Below are positions 22,632-30,943 of a DNA stretch of 64,000 bases, one piece after another. The notes below the pieces were generated by a model, which saw only the letters and a program-made list of their open reading frames with translations, was not told where the DNA came from and ran no database searches. The DNA comes from DAOUTW01 sp964523575. GTDB lineage: Bacteria; Zixibacteria; MSB-5A5; GN15; JAAZOE01. A program made the translations under genes and the position numbers. The number at the start of each line of letters is the position of its first letter. The first letter of the stretch is position 1. The stretch is taken from positions 50,770 through 114,769 of the forward strand of contig CAZGAV010000002.1 of NCBI GenBank assembly GCA_964523575.1, read 5' to 3'.

Positions 22632-23774
22632 ATGCCGTTATCATCTCACCGGTGGGTCGGCCTTTTGCTGGTCGTCCTCGTTATCTGCGCCATATCGACC
22701 GTAATCGCCGCCGACGACGAAGTTTACACTTTCGAATCCGGCCTCGACAACGAATACAACAAGGATTCGTCGCCTTTTCTCTTCTCCCTCAACGCCTCCA
22801 TCGAGGGCGATTCCGTTCACTTCAAATATCAGGCCAACCCGAACCATTACCCGCTCGATTCGGCTATCCTTGAGGTGACAGCCGATGGCCTGTCGCTGGC
22901 GTCGATTCCGATTTTCCCGCCGAATACTACTCGTATGCCGCCCAGCTTCCGCCAGTATTCGCAACCCTACGAAAATCGCCTGATTACATCCGGCGAATTC
23001 AATTTACCCAAAGGCCCCGTACCCGAACACAAATGGAGATGCGCCGTCACCGAATACTACCATGACAGCGCCGGCGCGCCTCAGACCGACCGCGCCGAAC
23101 TGCCCGCCTTCAAACCGCCCGAACGAAAACCCCGCCTGGTTTTCGAATACCCCATGCCGATGGGCATGTTCAAGTCTACTATACCGGGGCTCGATAAAAG
23201 CGGTTTCCTTCTGGGCATCGCCGGCGGGATCGTTGCCGATTACAGCCGCCTGCGCTTTTGCGCCTCCACCAACTGGACCGGCCTCGGCAAAAACTTCACC
23301 TTTTCCGAACCGGCCCGCTTTGACGTTCGATACTACACCGGCACCCGCGACAACTTCATGCCCCAAATCGAAGCGTCCACCACCTACAGCCGCCTGCGGG
23401 TCAAAAGGGACGATTACAAGTTTGAAAAATCCGAATCCGGCTTCGGGGGCGCGCTGGCTTTCGAGGGGCCCTTTGAACGGTTTTCTTACGGCTACAACAC
23501 CGCCTGCGGCGGCTACCACACGCTGGAACTCTTTTTTGCAACCAACTACCTGTCCGATTCCAAACAGGGTACTAAATACCAGTTTGTCATCGGCGATGAT
23601 ATCTGGCTGTTCAGGATATCCTACCTGATAGATTCTTTTACCCCGGCTTTCCCGGCCGTGGCCGGGAGGGGTATAAACTCGCGTCCATTGTATCACAAGG
23701 TTTTGGCGATGACAGCGGCCATCCCGCTCCTCCTGCCATTATTGATTCTCTGCCCCGGCTGTATCGGCGGCTGA
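22632..23774 (+). CDS. Secreted or envelope protein of unknown function with hydrophobic C-terminal tail
   Basis: 380 residues. GGAGGGG precedes the ATG. An N-terminal signal peptide (WVGLLLVVLVICAISTVIAA) is followed by a region rich in Tyr, Pro and aromatic strands; the part from about residue 190 (FLLGIAGGIVADYSRLRF...) has alternating strands that could form a small barrel or beta-sandwich. The last 25 residues are very hydrophobic and end ILCPGCIGG. The DNA coding for the start of this tail contains a GC-rich palindrome (CCCGGCC at 23651, GGCCGGG at 23660), so the tail may be a late addition or frameshift product. I do not recognise the family. Confidence 0.65.
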   Translation: MPLSSHRWVGLLLVVLVICAISTVIAADDEVYTFESGLDNEYNKDSSPFLFSLNASIEGDSVHFKYQANPNHYPLDSAILEVTADGLSLASIPIFPPNTTRMPPSFRQYSQPYENRLITSGEFNLPKGPVPEHKWRCAVTEYYHDSAGAPQTDRAELPAFKPPERKPRLVFEYPMPMGMFKSTIPGLDKSGFLLGIAGGIVADYSRLRFCASTNWTGLGKNFTFSEPARFDVRYYTGTRDNFMPQIEASTTYSRLRVKRDDYKFEKSESGFGGALAFEGPFERFSYGYNTACGGYHTLELFFATNYLSDSKQGTKYQFVIGDDIWLFRISYLIDSFTPAFPAVAGRGINSRPLYHKVLAMTAAIPLLLPLLILCPGCIGG

Positions 23775-23839
23775 CAAACTCGTGTAGTCTCGTAAGTAGT
23801 AGTCTCTGCGGTTTCGGCATCAAGACTTGCGGTTTCTTG

Positions 23840-23868
23840 TTGACAACGTCAATTGATATCTCCACATT
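23840..23868 (+). promoter_or_regulatory. Promoter of the small membrane protein at 23941
   Basis: TTGACA (23840-23845), 17 bp, CACATT (23863-23868). Confidence 0.45.
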
Positions 23869-23940
23869 TACACCAGATAAGTGCCACCCCGTGACCGCAC
23901 CTTCAAAAATATCAATATCATGATGCCGGAGGAGGCAGAT

Positions 23941-24207
23941 ATGAAACTCAATGTCAAAGCGCTGGCCCTGACCAGCGGTATTCTCTGGGGGCTGAGCCTG
24001 TTCATTATGACCTGGTGGATTATTCTTTTCGACGGCGCCAGCGGCGACCGCACCATTTTCGGCGCCGTTTATCGCGGCTACAGCATCAGCGCCGTCGGAA
24101 GCATCATCGGCCTGATATGGGGCTTTTTCGACGGCTTGATCGCCGGAGCGCTGGTCGCCTGGGTGTACAATTTCTTCGCCGGCGGCAAAGCAAAGCCAGC
24201 CGCATAA
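23941..24207 (+). CDS. Small two-helix membrane protein, often annotated as phage-holin-like
   Basis: 88 residues with GGAGGAGG ahead of the ATG. Two membrane segments (about 8-30, WGLSLFIMTWWIILF, and about 50-82, SIIGLIWGFFDGLIAGALVAWVYNFF) flank a short charged loop. This WGFxDGxxxGAxxAWxYNxF pattern is common in small chromosomal proteins labelled bacteriophage holin. No lysin or other phage gene is nearby, so lysis is unlikely; it is better called a small membrane protein of unknown role. It stands alone with its own promoter and a terminator. Confidence 0.8.
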   Translation: MKLNVKALALTSGILWGLSLFIMTWWIILFDGASGDRTIFGAVYRGYSISAVGSIIGLIWGFFDGLIAGALVAWVYNFFAGGKAKPAA

Positions 24208-24239
24208 CCGGATTTGCACCGGCCCCCCAATTCAAACGC

Positions 24240-24263
24240 AAGAGGCCCGTTGCCGGGCCTCTT
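24240..24263. terminator. Terminator between convergent genes
   Basis: AAGAGGCCCG (24240-24249), loop TTGC, CGGGCCTCTT (24254-24263): a perfect 10-bp stem. The T-run after the stem is short, but the position between two convergent genes supports bidirectional termination. Confidence 0.7.
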
Positions 24264-24293
24264 GTCAACTTCAGGAACGTTATCTCCCAATCT

Positions 24294-24818
24294 TCAACTG
24301 GCCGTAAAGGTGACGACTACCGTGACCGAATCGACCTTGAAAGTATCGCCGTCGGTTCCCGTACTGGTTCCGTAAAAATCGAATTTGCCGGTTTTGGCCA
24401 GTTTCTTGAGGGCGTCAATATTGCGGATGACCTTGAGCGATTGGGGATATGATATCACTTGCTTGCCGGGTGCGACCGGCAGACTGTCAATTATGACTTT
24501 GGCCGTGGCCGGCACCGATGATTGATTGGGCTCGTCCCCGACCGCTTCATTGACATAGGCGCTGAAAGCGACGTCATCGGGTTCGCCGCTGTTGAGATAC
24601 AGCACAAAGCCGATGGTTTCGATACGGTCGATATTATCCTTGTGGTCTCGCCAGGTGGCGTTGGTCGTCAAATCGAGCCGATAGGAATAAAAATTCTCGC
24701 CCGGTGCGAAGGTGAAAGTTTTGTTGATGACAAAGGTGCCCGACCAGAAACATCCGGCCGCAGTCAGTAAAATTGCCGCCAGGACGACCAGTCCGATTTT
24801 TCGTTTCATTTTCAACAT
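24294..24818 (-). CDS. Lipoprotein of unknown function
   Basis: 174 residues from ATG 24818, placed eight bases after AGGAGG (a GTG at 24827 is the alternative). Lipobox LTAAGC with Cys23 follows a basic N-terminus and hydrophobic stretch, so it should be lipidated. The mature part is strand-rich (TFTFAPGENFYSYRLDLTTNATW...), compatible with a beta-sandwich, ending in alternating Val/Thr strands. It follows the outer-membrane-like protein at 24832 by about a dozen bases and is probably cotranscribed and coexported. Family not recognised. Confidence 0.7.
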   Translation of the reverse strand: MLKMKRKIGLVVLAAILLTAAGCFWSGTFVINKTFTFAPGENFYSYRLDLTTNATWRDHKDNIDRIETIGFVLYLNSGEPDDVAFSAYVNEAVGDEPNQSSVPATAKVIIDSLPVAPGKQVISYPQSLKVIRNIDALKKLAKTGKFDFYGTSTGTDGDTFKVDSVTVVVTFTAS

Positions 24819-24831
24819 CTCCGTCACCTCC

Positions 24832-25386
24832 TCAATAACCCAGGTTGAAGTAATAGGTCAAACCGCCGGTCACGAAAACCGCTTTCTTGGAGCCTTCCTC
24901 CTGCGGCGCGACGATGCCGACTCCCCGAACGTCAAGATCGAATTGGGGCGTCAGTCCGATACCGGCTCCCAATCCGAATGAAAAACCCAATTTACTCTCG
25001 TCATAACCGGTGTCGTCGTTCTTGATCGAATAAATCCCGGCTCCGAGCACGGCAAAAGGTTTCAACCCCGGAGCGCCGGGAAGTCCTCCGATGGTGGCGT
25101 CCACTCCGTACGATTTTATCTTCGACCCGTCGATTCCCAGATCGAAACCCCGGATCGGGTCGGGCGCGCCCCATTTGCCGAAGGCGATATTCGGTTCGGC
25201 GACGATAAACGACATGAGCTTGATCCTGGCCCGGATGCCGAATATATTTCCGGTATTCTGGTCATCTTGCACCACCGGGATATTTAGACCGCCGAAAGCC
25301 CCGAATCCGAGTTTGACCGGTGCGGCCATGGCCGGGGGGACTAACATCAATGCCAGAAACGCCCAAAGCGCCAACTTCTTCATCAT
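24832..25386 (-). CDS. Outer-membrane beta-barrel-like protein
   Basis: 184 residues with a signal peptide (MMKKLALWAFLALMLVPPAMA) and alternating amphipathic strands rich in Gly and aromatics (LGFGAFGGLNIPVV, LKPFAVLGAGIYSI, LGFSFGLGAGIGL), ending FVTGGLTYYFNLGY with aromatic residues at the C-terminus, as small eight-stranded outer-membrane barrels do. AGGAGG precedes the ATG pair. A TTGACA-like -35 is visible upstream on the minus strand. Forms a two-gene unit with the lipoprotein downstream. Role unknown. Confidence 0.7.
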   Translation of the reverse strand: MMKKLALWAFLALMLVPPAMAAPVKLGFGAFGGLNIPVVQDDQNTGNIFGIRARIKLMSFIVAEPNIAFGKWGAPDPIRGFDLGIDGSKIKSYGVDATIGGLPGAPGLKPFAVLGAGIYSIKNDDTGYDESKLGFSFGLGAGIGLTPQFDLDVRGVGIVAPQEEGSKKAVFVTGGLTYYFNLGY

Positions 25387-25562
25387 GAAACCTCCTGATA
25401 CGGCTTATCTTTAAAAAATGTCAAAAAGCCTGATTCAGTTTTCTGAGATAGTATTCCGCAAGTTTGCATTATATACGGCATTTTTTGAAATTGTGTGGTG
25501 TTTTTCCCACGGAAATCATATTATCATGTCTCAACATCGAAATCGGGGAAAGGGCCCGGATA

Positions 25563-26441
25563 ATGAAATTCGGTATTCAATCCGAGGTCGGTAAAATCGA
25601 ATCGATCATGATCAAGCATCCCCTTGAGGCCTTTCAATCACAAGTTCAGATTGATGCCCAATGGGAAAAACTCCACTATTACGGCCGTCCCGATTTTCAA
25701 GTCGCCCTGGAAGAATATGAAAAGTTCATTTCTATTTTCACCAACGAGGGGATAGATATACAATATCTGCCGGCCGATGATGCCGCCGGTATCGATTCCA
25801 TTTACGTCCGCGATGCGGTCGTGATGACCCCTCATGGCGCGATACTTTGCCGCATGGGAAAGGAAGCGCGTCAGGGGGAACCGGAGGCGGCCGGCAATTA
25901 TCTGAAAAAACTCGGCGTCCCAATAATAGGAAAGATCACCGGCGAGGGTCAACTCGAAGGCGGCGATCTTGTCTGGCTCGATGCTCAAACGTTGGCCATT
26001 GGCCGGGGATACCGCACCAATGACGAGGGGATCGATCAACTCCGCAATATGATATCCAATTTCGGCGTTCGGCTGATTGTCGTGCCTTTGCCTCATTGGC
26101 AGGGACCCGATGATGTCTTTCACCTGATGTCGATCATCAGCCCCATTGATTATGACCTGGCGGTCGTTTACTCCCGGCTCATGCCGGTGCCCTTCCGCGA
26201 ATTATTGATTGACCGGGGGATCGAATTACTGGAAGTGCCAGAAAATGAATTCGCATATATGGCTGGCAATATTTTGGCCTTGGCGCCCCGGCGATGCCTG
26301 ATGCTCTCCGGTAATCCCCGCACGGGAAAATTACTGGAGGATGCCGGAGTCGAAGTGATCGAATATCAAGGAGAAGAAATTTCAAAAAAAGGCGCCGGCG
26401 GTCCGACCTGCCTGACGCGGCCGTTATGCCGCCGGGATTGA
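25563..26441 (+). CDS. Amidinotransferase/DDAH-family hydrolase
   Basis: 292 residues of the guanidino-group-modifying superfamily (arginine deiminase, dimethylarginine dimethylaminohydrolase). Start chosen at ATG 25563 with AAAGGG upstream. Key features: YVRDAVVMTPHGAILCRMG (substrate-binding Arg-Asp), GEGQLEGGDLVWLD (acidic metal-free site Glu-Gly-Gly-Asp), DDVFHLMSII (catalytic His), and GAGGPTCLTRPL at the C-terminus with the nucleophilic Cys. This fits a hydrolase of arginine, methylarginine or agmatine-type substrates, releasing citrulline or a similar product. The exact substrate is not readable. Confidence 0.87.
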   Translation: MKFGIQSEVGKIESIMIKHPLEAFQSQVQIDAQWEKLHYYGRPDFQVALEEYEKFISIFTNEGIDIQYLPADDAAGIDSIYVRDAVVMTPHGAILCRMGKEARQGEPEAAGNYLKKLGVPIIGKITGEGQLEGGDLVWLDAQTLAIGRGYRTNDEGIDQLRNMISNFGVRLIVVPLPHWQGPDDVFHLMSIISPIDYDLAVVYSRLMPVPFRELLIDRGIELLEVPENEFAYMAGNILALAPRRCLMLSGNPRTGKLLEDAGVEVIEYQGEEISKKGAGGPTCLTRPLCRRD

Positions 26442-26468
26442 AATTCAAGTACCTGACAAATAAACGAT

Positions 26469-26789
26469 ATGGCTCAAAAGGAAATCACACCGTTTACGAA
26501 AACGGTCAAAGCACTTATCAAGAAAATACCTCGGGGAAAAGTCGCCACCTACGGTCAGATTGCGGCTTATGCCGGTAGCCCGCGGGCGGCCCGCCAGGTT
26601 GTGCGCATCTTGCACTCGTCATCCGAATCTGATAAACTCCCCTGGCATCGGGTGATCAACGGCCGCGGGACGATTTCGCTGAAACCGGGGCAGGGGTATG
26701 AATTGCAGAGAAGTCTTCTGGAGAAGGAGGGTGTCCGCTTCGGGTTGAATGATGTCATTGATCTGGAACGATTTCTCTGGTCGCCGTAA
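26469..26789 (+). CDS. Alkyltransferase-like protein (ATL), Trp in place of the acceptor Cys
   Basis: 106 residues homologous to the C-terminal domain of O6-alkylguanine-DNA alkyltransferase. HTH DNA-binding segment KVATYGQIAAYAGSPRAARQV, then PWHRVINGRGTI, where MGMT has PCHRV: the alkyl-accepting Cys is Trp. ATL proteins bind O6-alkylguanine without repairing it and hand the lesion to nucleotide excision repair, so uvrB elsewhere in the window belongs to the pathway it feeds. There is no clear SD. It follows the amidinotransferase by 27 bases. Confidence 0.9.
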   Translation: MAQKEITPFTKTVKALIKKIPRGKVATYGQIAAYAGSPRAARQVVRILHSSSESDKLPWHRVINGRGTISLKPGQGYELQRSLLEKEGVRFGLNDVIDLERFLWSP

Positions 26790-26911
26790 CCGGATATTCC
26801 CGATAAGTCTGACTGATCCTGCGTATCTCCTTCTGTGAATCGATAAATAAGCGGCGCCCGGACGAGTTGCAAACGCGACGGTGCCTGTGACGATAAATCG
26901 AGGAGACAGCT

Positions 26912-27955
26912 ATGCGATATAAATTATTCGGTCGAAGCGGTCTGAGGGTTGCCGAGTTATGCCTCGGAACCATGACTTTCGGCGAAGAATGGGGCTGGGG
27001 CGCTTCCAAAAAAGAAAGCCGCAAAATATTCGACGCCTATGTTAACGCGGGCGGCAATTTCATCGACACCGCCAATAAATATACGATGGGCACCAGCGAA
27101 AAATATGTCGGCGAATTCATCGCTTCGGATCGGGACCGTTTCGTGCTTGCCACCAAATTCACTTTGTCGATGAACGAGAACGATCCCAACGCCGGCGGCA
27201 ACCATCGCAAGAATATCGTCCACGCGGTCGAAGCCAGTCTCAAGCGATTGAACACCGACTATATCGATCTCTACTGGCTCCATGCCTGGGATTTCACGAC
27301 CTCGGCCGAGGAAGTTATGCGCGCTCTCGACGATCTGGTCCGCGCCGGCAAAGTCATCTATCTCGGCATTTCCGATACTCCGGCCTGGGAGGTCTCGCGC
27401 GCTAATATGCTGGCCGATCTGCGCGGTTGGACTCCTTTTGTCGGTCTTCAGGTGGAATACAGCCTGATTCAGCGAACGACCGAGCGCGACCTGATCCCCA
27501 TGGCTCACGCTCTCGACCTGGCCGTCACCCCGTGGTCGCCGCTGGGGCGCGGTATCCTGACCGGCAAATATTTCAAAAAAGACGACAAAATCGAGGCCGT
27601 GGATTCAGAGCGAGCCAAAGTCATGGATCGTCTCCTGACCGACCGCAATCTGGCTATCGCCGAGGAAGTCAAAAAAGTGGCCGCAAACCGCGGCGTCTCG
27701 CCGGCCCAGGTGGCTCTCAATTGGATCCGGCGGCGTCCGGGCGTTATGATTCCGATAATGGGCGCCCGCACCGAATCTCAGGTAAAGGACAATCTCGATT
27801 GCCTGAAATTCGATCTGTCCGACGAGGAAATGAATCGACTTAACCGGGTCAGCGAGATCGACCTGGGTTTTCCTCACGAATTTCTTACCGGCGACTTTGT
27901 GCGGAATCTCATTTTCGGCAACAATCATGACAAAATAGACAATCACCGACCCTGA
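26912..27955 (+). CDS. Aldo/keto reductase
   Basis: 347-residue NADPH-dependent TIM-barrel oxidoreductase. GAGGAG precedes the ATG. Signature residues: FIDTANKYTMGTSEKYVGEF with catalytic Asp and Tyr, VLATKFT with catalytic Lys, DLYWLHAWD with His; C-terminal cofactor loop PIMGARTESQVKDNLDC. It resembles the YajO/PdxI-like and voltage-gated channel beta-subunit-like branch rather than the short sugar reductases. Physiological substrate unknown. Confidence 0.9.
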   Translation: MRYKLFGRSGLRVAELCLGTMTFGEEWGWGASKKESRKIFDAYVNAGGNFIDTANKYTMGTSEKYVGEFIASDRDRFVLATKFTLSMNENDPNAGGNHRKNIVHAVEASLKRLNTDYIDLYWLHAWDFTTSAEEVMRALDDLVRAGKVIYLGISDTPAWEVSRANMLADLRGWTPFVGLQVEYSLIQRTTERDLIPMAHALDLAVTPWSPLGRGILTGKYFKKDDKIEAVDSERAKVMDRLLTDRNLAIAEEVKKVAANRGVSPAQVALNWIRRRPGVMIPIMGARTESQVKDNLDCLKFDLSDEEMNRLNRVSEIDLGFPHEFLTGDFVRNLIFGNNHDKIDNHRP

Positions 27956-27994
27956 GCCGAGCCGGGAAGCGCTTTATTCAGTCTCAAAGAAGAC

Positions 27995-28022
27995 TTGATT
28001 CTCTTTCGGGAACCGGTATATT
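27995..28022 (+). promoter_or_regulatory. Promoter of the lipoprotein gene at 28053
   Basis: TTGATT (27995-28000), 16 bp, TATATT (28017-28022). Confidence 0.6.
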
Positions 28023-28052
28023 CACCGGGAGTATAATCAGGCAGGTGAACCT

Positions 28053-29078
28053 ATGAGATTGAATATTATTGTTTTGCTGGCGGTTGCGGCCGCCGCCGTC
28101 ATCGTCGGATGTGAAGACAAAAACTACAGTACCGATCCCGAAGAAATCAGCTATGATTTCGGCCAGTATGTCCATTTTGATTCCACCGAATACCGCATGG
28201 TCAAAAGAGACTTGCCCCGCTACAACGATGTCATCCCGGAACCTCTGGTCAACTGGGAACAATCGCTGGGCGAACCGTTTACCGACCTGAACGGTGACGG
28301 CATTTATGAAGCCGGCGTCGATTCGTTCCTCATTTCCGATAATCCCGTGCTCAACCAGGACCTCAATCACAACGGACTTTATGACAGCCCCGATGACCCC
28401 TGGACGGAGGGGGTTCCGTTCGACGATATCGACGGGAACGGTATCTTCCGCCCCGATCCCGGAAATCATATTTCCGGTTATGTACCGGGCCTGCCTTATG
28501 CCGACTATAATGGAAACAGCAGTTATGATGGCGACCTGGAGGCGGCCTACGGGATTGCCCGCTGGCGTACCGGCGTTTTTTCCGGGAACGACATACAATA
28601 CTGGCTGTCCCGCTATGATTCGGCCCTCTACCGTTTTGTTTCCGATTCGGGCTTGAATTACGATCTGCCCCTGAGCAATTACCCCATCATGGCGCCGCTG
28701 GTGCTGACCGATACGGCCCTGCTCTACAGATTGGACCAATACACGGTAACCCTGCTGAAACCGGGGACAATCCAGCCTGAGGATTCGACCCCGATTCAAC
28801 TTTATGTCTCATCGCCGATCTATTACCGTAAAGTCACTCTGGGACAGAGTCTGAAAGTGGACGGCCGGACATTTTCCGATCTGGTCAAGGTGCGTATCGG
28901 CAACAGTGATTATCGCTATGAGTTCTACTTCTCGCGCGATCTCGGGATTTTGGGCTATGAATACTGGGAAGATCATAGCGCGGCCGGCGAGGACTGGACG
29001 AATTATGTGCATGAGGCCGAGTATTTCTACCTGCGCTATGATAAAAATCATTCATTGATATTTCCGACCAGGCGCTGA
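28053..29078 (+). CDS. Lipoprotein with acidic DxNxDG-type calcium-loop repeats
   Basis: 341 residues; AGGTGA ahead of the ATG. Lipobox VIVGC with Cys20. Between about residues 75 and 160 there are four acidic loops spaced 20 to 30 residues apart: DLNGDGIYEAGVD, DLNHNGLYDSPDD, DIDGNGIFRPD and DYNGNSSYDGD. These look like single EF-hand or thrombospondin type-3-like calcium loops without full flanking helices. The C-terminal half is strand-rich. Likely anchored at the outer membrane and structured by calcium. Family not recognised; the scaffold gap starts 63 bases downstream. Confidence 0.78.
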   Translation: MRLNIIVLLAVAAAAVIVGCEDKNYSTDPEEISYDFGQYVHFDSTEYRMVKRDLPRYNDVIPEPLVNWEQSLGEPFTDLNGDGIYEAGVDSFLISDNPVLNQDLNHNGLYDSPDDPWTEGVPFDDIDGNGIFRPDPGNHISGYVPGLPYADYNGNSSYDGDLEAAYGIARWRTGVFSGNDIQYWLSRYDSALYRFVSDSGLNYDLPLSNYPIMAPLVLTDTALLYRLDQYTVTLLKPGTIQPEDSTPIQLYVSSPIYYRKVTLGQSLKVDGRTFSDLVKVRIGNSDYRYEFYFSRDLGILGYEYWEDHSAAGEDWTNYVHEAEYFYLRYDKNHSLIFPTRR

Positions 29079-29135
29079 TCGACTACGGCCTTATCCCGTC
29101 GGCTTAATCGTTATAAATTAATCTTAAAAATGTTA

Positions 29136-29141
29136 TTGACG
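29136..29141 (+). promoter_or_regulatory. Possible -35 element at the gap edge
   Basis: TTGACG is the last readable sequence before the N run. If it is a promoter, the gene after the gap begins within the missing bases. Confidence 0.3.
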
Positions 29142-29241
29142 NNNNNNNNNNNNNNNNNNNNNNNNNNNNNNNNNNNNNNNNNNNNNNNNNNNNNNNNNNN
29201 NNNNNNNNNNNNNNNNNNNNNNNNNNNNNNNNNNNNNNNNN
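29142..29241. other. Assembly gap of 100 N
   Basis: Exactly 100 unspecified bases, the usual placeholder for a gap of unknown length. The true distance, and any gene content, are unknown. Confidence 0.99.
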
Positions 29242-29496
29242 CCGGATATGGTGCGAGCCATGTATCGCGCTCTGGGGGCGCTGGAAGTTCAGCAAAAAAG
29301 AGAATTGAAACAAAAGGACCTGCCGGAAAATGCCGGCAAACCGTGGTCGGATGAAGACGATAAACAGCTCATTGCCCAATTCGATGACGGCGCCAAGTTC
29401 GGAGACCTGGCGCGCAATTTTAAAAGAACTGCCGGGGCTATCGAAGCGCGCCTGATAAATCTGGGAAAGATCCCGCCGCCGCCCCGGTCCAAATGA
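29242..29496 (+). CDS. C-terminal part of a protein with a helix-turn-helix tail; 5' end probably in the gap
   Basis: The frame is open from the first base after the gap; the first ATG is at 29248. The end reads KPWSDEDDKQLIAQFDDG...FGDLARNFKRTAGAIEARLINLGKI, a Myb/SANT-like or simple HTH motif found as a C-terminal tail on many bacterial proteins. The segment before it (ALGALEVQQKRELKQKDLP) is charged and helical. The total length cannot be known, so it is treated as a partial gene. Confidence 0.6.
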   Translation, partial: PDMVRAMYRALGALEVQQKRELKQKDLPENAGKPWSDEDDKQLIAQFDDGAKFGDLARNFKRTAGAIEARLINLGKIPPPPRSK

Positions 29497-29515
29497 AGGA
29501 CGTCAATTTTTGGAC

Positions 29516-29544
29516 TTGATTTACCATCAGCGATGCTTTATTTA
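29516..29544 (+). promoter_or_regulatory. Promoter of the M19 dipeptidase gene (apparently leaderless)
   Basis: TTGATT (29516-29521), 17 bp, TATTTA (29539-29544). The ATG lies only five bases beyond the -10, where transcription should begin, and no SD is present. Confidence 0.5.
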
Positions 29545-29549
29545 GAAAC

Positions 29550-30737
29550 ATGACCAATAAATATATCGTTTCGGCAATCGTCCTATTGGGGCTGCTGGGT
29601 TGCGGCCAGTCGCAGCCCGATTATATGACCATCCACAAGAACGCCATCGTGGCTGATCTGCACAGCGACACGGCCATGCGCATGGCGCATGGTTTCGATA
29701 TCTCGGTTCGCGACACCACCGGACATATGGATATCCCCAGATTAAAAGACGGCGGCGTCGATCTGCAGGTTTTCGCCTGTTTCATCTCGACCGATACCCC
29801 GCCCGAAGAATGCCGCCCACAGGTGGACGAGATGATCGACTCCCTCACAGCGCAGATTGACCGCCATCCCGATCAAATCGCCGTCTGCAAAACGGCCGCC
29901 GAGGCCGAGCGAATTATCGATCAGGGAAGAGTCGCGGCCTTCATCGGTATCGAAAACGGGGTGGCCATCAACGATAGCCTTGAAAATATCAGCCATTTTT
30001 ACGACCGCGGCGTCCGCTACCTGACCCTGACCCATACCGCCTCCAATGATTGGTGCATATCCTCGGCCGATACCAACCCGGCCTTCGACGGCCTGACTGA
30101 TTTCGGGCGCGACGTGGTGAAAAAAATGAACGAGTTGGGTATGATAATCGACGTCTCCCACGCGGCGCCGTCGGCAGTCGCACAGGTGCTGAAGGTGACT
30201 TCCGATCCGATAATAGCCTCCCATTCCTGCGTCTTTGCCATCTGTCCTCATGACCGCAATCTGACCGATGACCAGATCAAAGCTATCGCCGCCAATGGCG
30301 GCATGATCGGCATCAATTTCTACGATGGCTACTTGTCTCCGGGAGGCGAATATACTCGAATGGCCGATTCCGTCTGGGCTCTGCATCGCGCCGAAACCGA
30401 TTCCATCCGCGAACTTTACAAGGAAGACAGCGAGAAAAGGCACGAAGCGATGGGGGCCATCTTTAACCATGTCAATGAGCAATTATCGAATGTCGATATC
30501 GATGTCGGCACCGTCGTCGATCATATCGACCATATCGTAAAACTGGTCGGGTCCGACTATGTCGGCCTCGGTTCCGATTTCGACGGTATCCCGGCCTTGC
30601 CCGACGGTCTCAAGGACTGCTCCATGGTGCCCAATATCACCAAAGAAATGGTGGCCCGAGGCTACTCGACGACCGATATCGACAAAATCCTCGGCGGCAA
30701 CTTCATGCGCGTCTTCAGACAGGTGTGCGACAACTGA
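29550..30737 (+). CDS. Membrane dipeptidase (peptidase M19), lipoprotein
   Basis: 395-residue renal-dipeptidase-type zinc enzyme that cleaves dipeptides. N-terminal lipobox LLGLLGC with Cys18 anchors it in the envelope. Metal ligands: His38-x-Asp40 (LHSDTA), the bridging Glu in FIGIENG (about 135), and the two His in DVSHAAPSA and ASHSCVFAI; GLGSDFDGI near the C-terminus completes the site. A lipoprotein form of M19 fits periplasmic peptide scavenging. Together with the S46 dipeptidyl peptidase in the window it could finish the breakdown of external peptides. Confidence 0.94.
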   Translation: MTNKYIVSAIVLLGLLGCGQSQPDYMTIHKNAIVADLHSDTAMRMAHGFDISVRDTTGHMDIPRLKDGGVDLQVFACFISTDTPPEECRPQVDEMIDSLTAQIDRHPDQIAVCKTAAEAERIIDQGRVAAFIGIENGVAINDSLENISHFYDRGVRYLTLTHTASNDWCISSADTNPAFDGLTDFGRDVVKKMNELGMIIDVSHAAPSAVAQVLKVTSDPIIASHSCVFAICPHDRNLTDDQIKAIAANGGMIGINFYDGYLSPGGEYTRMADSVWALHRAETDSIRELYKEDSEKRHEAMGAIFNHVNEQLSNVDIDVGTVVDHIDHIVKLVGSDYVGLGSDFDGIPALPDGLKDCSMVPNITKEMVARGYSTTDIDKILGGNFMRVFRQVCDN

Positions 30738-30864
30738 GATTATAGCCGCCTGCCGGGTTTTCGACGGCCGGACTATCATAAAAAGGCGATTTCATCACAG
30801 CGATCTCTCCTATTTCAGGAATTAGCATCTGCGCCTTTAAGACCTCGATAATCTCCGATTCTTG

Positions 30865-30894
30865 TTGAATAGTTGCTCTCTTTTGGGCTATATT
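30865..30894 (+). promoter_or_regulatory. Promoter of the SPFH lipoprotein gene
   Basis: TTGAAT (30865-30870), 18 bp, TATATT (30889-30894), 50 bases ahead of the start codon. Confidence 0.6.
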
Positions 30895-30943
30895 GATTTA
30901 CTGACAATGATCTACTCACATTTTACATAATCAAGGAGGAATA

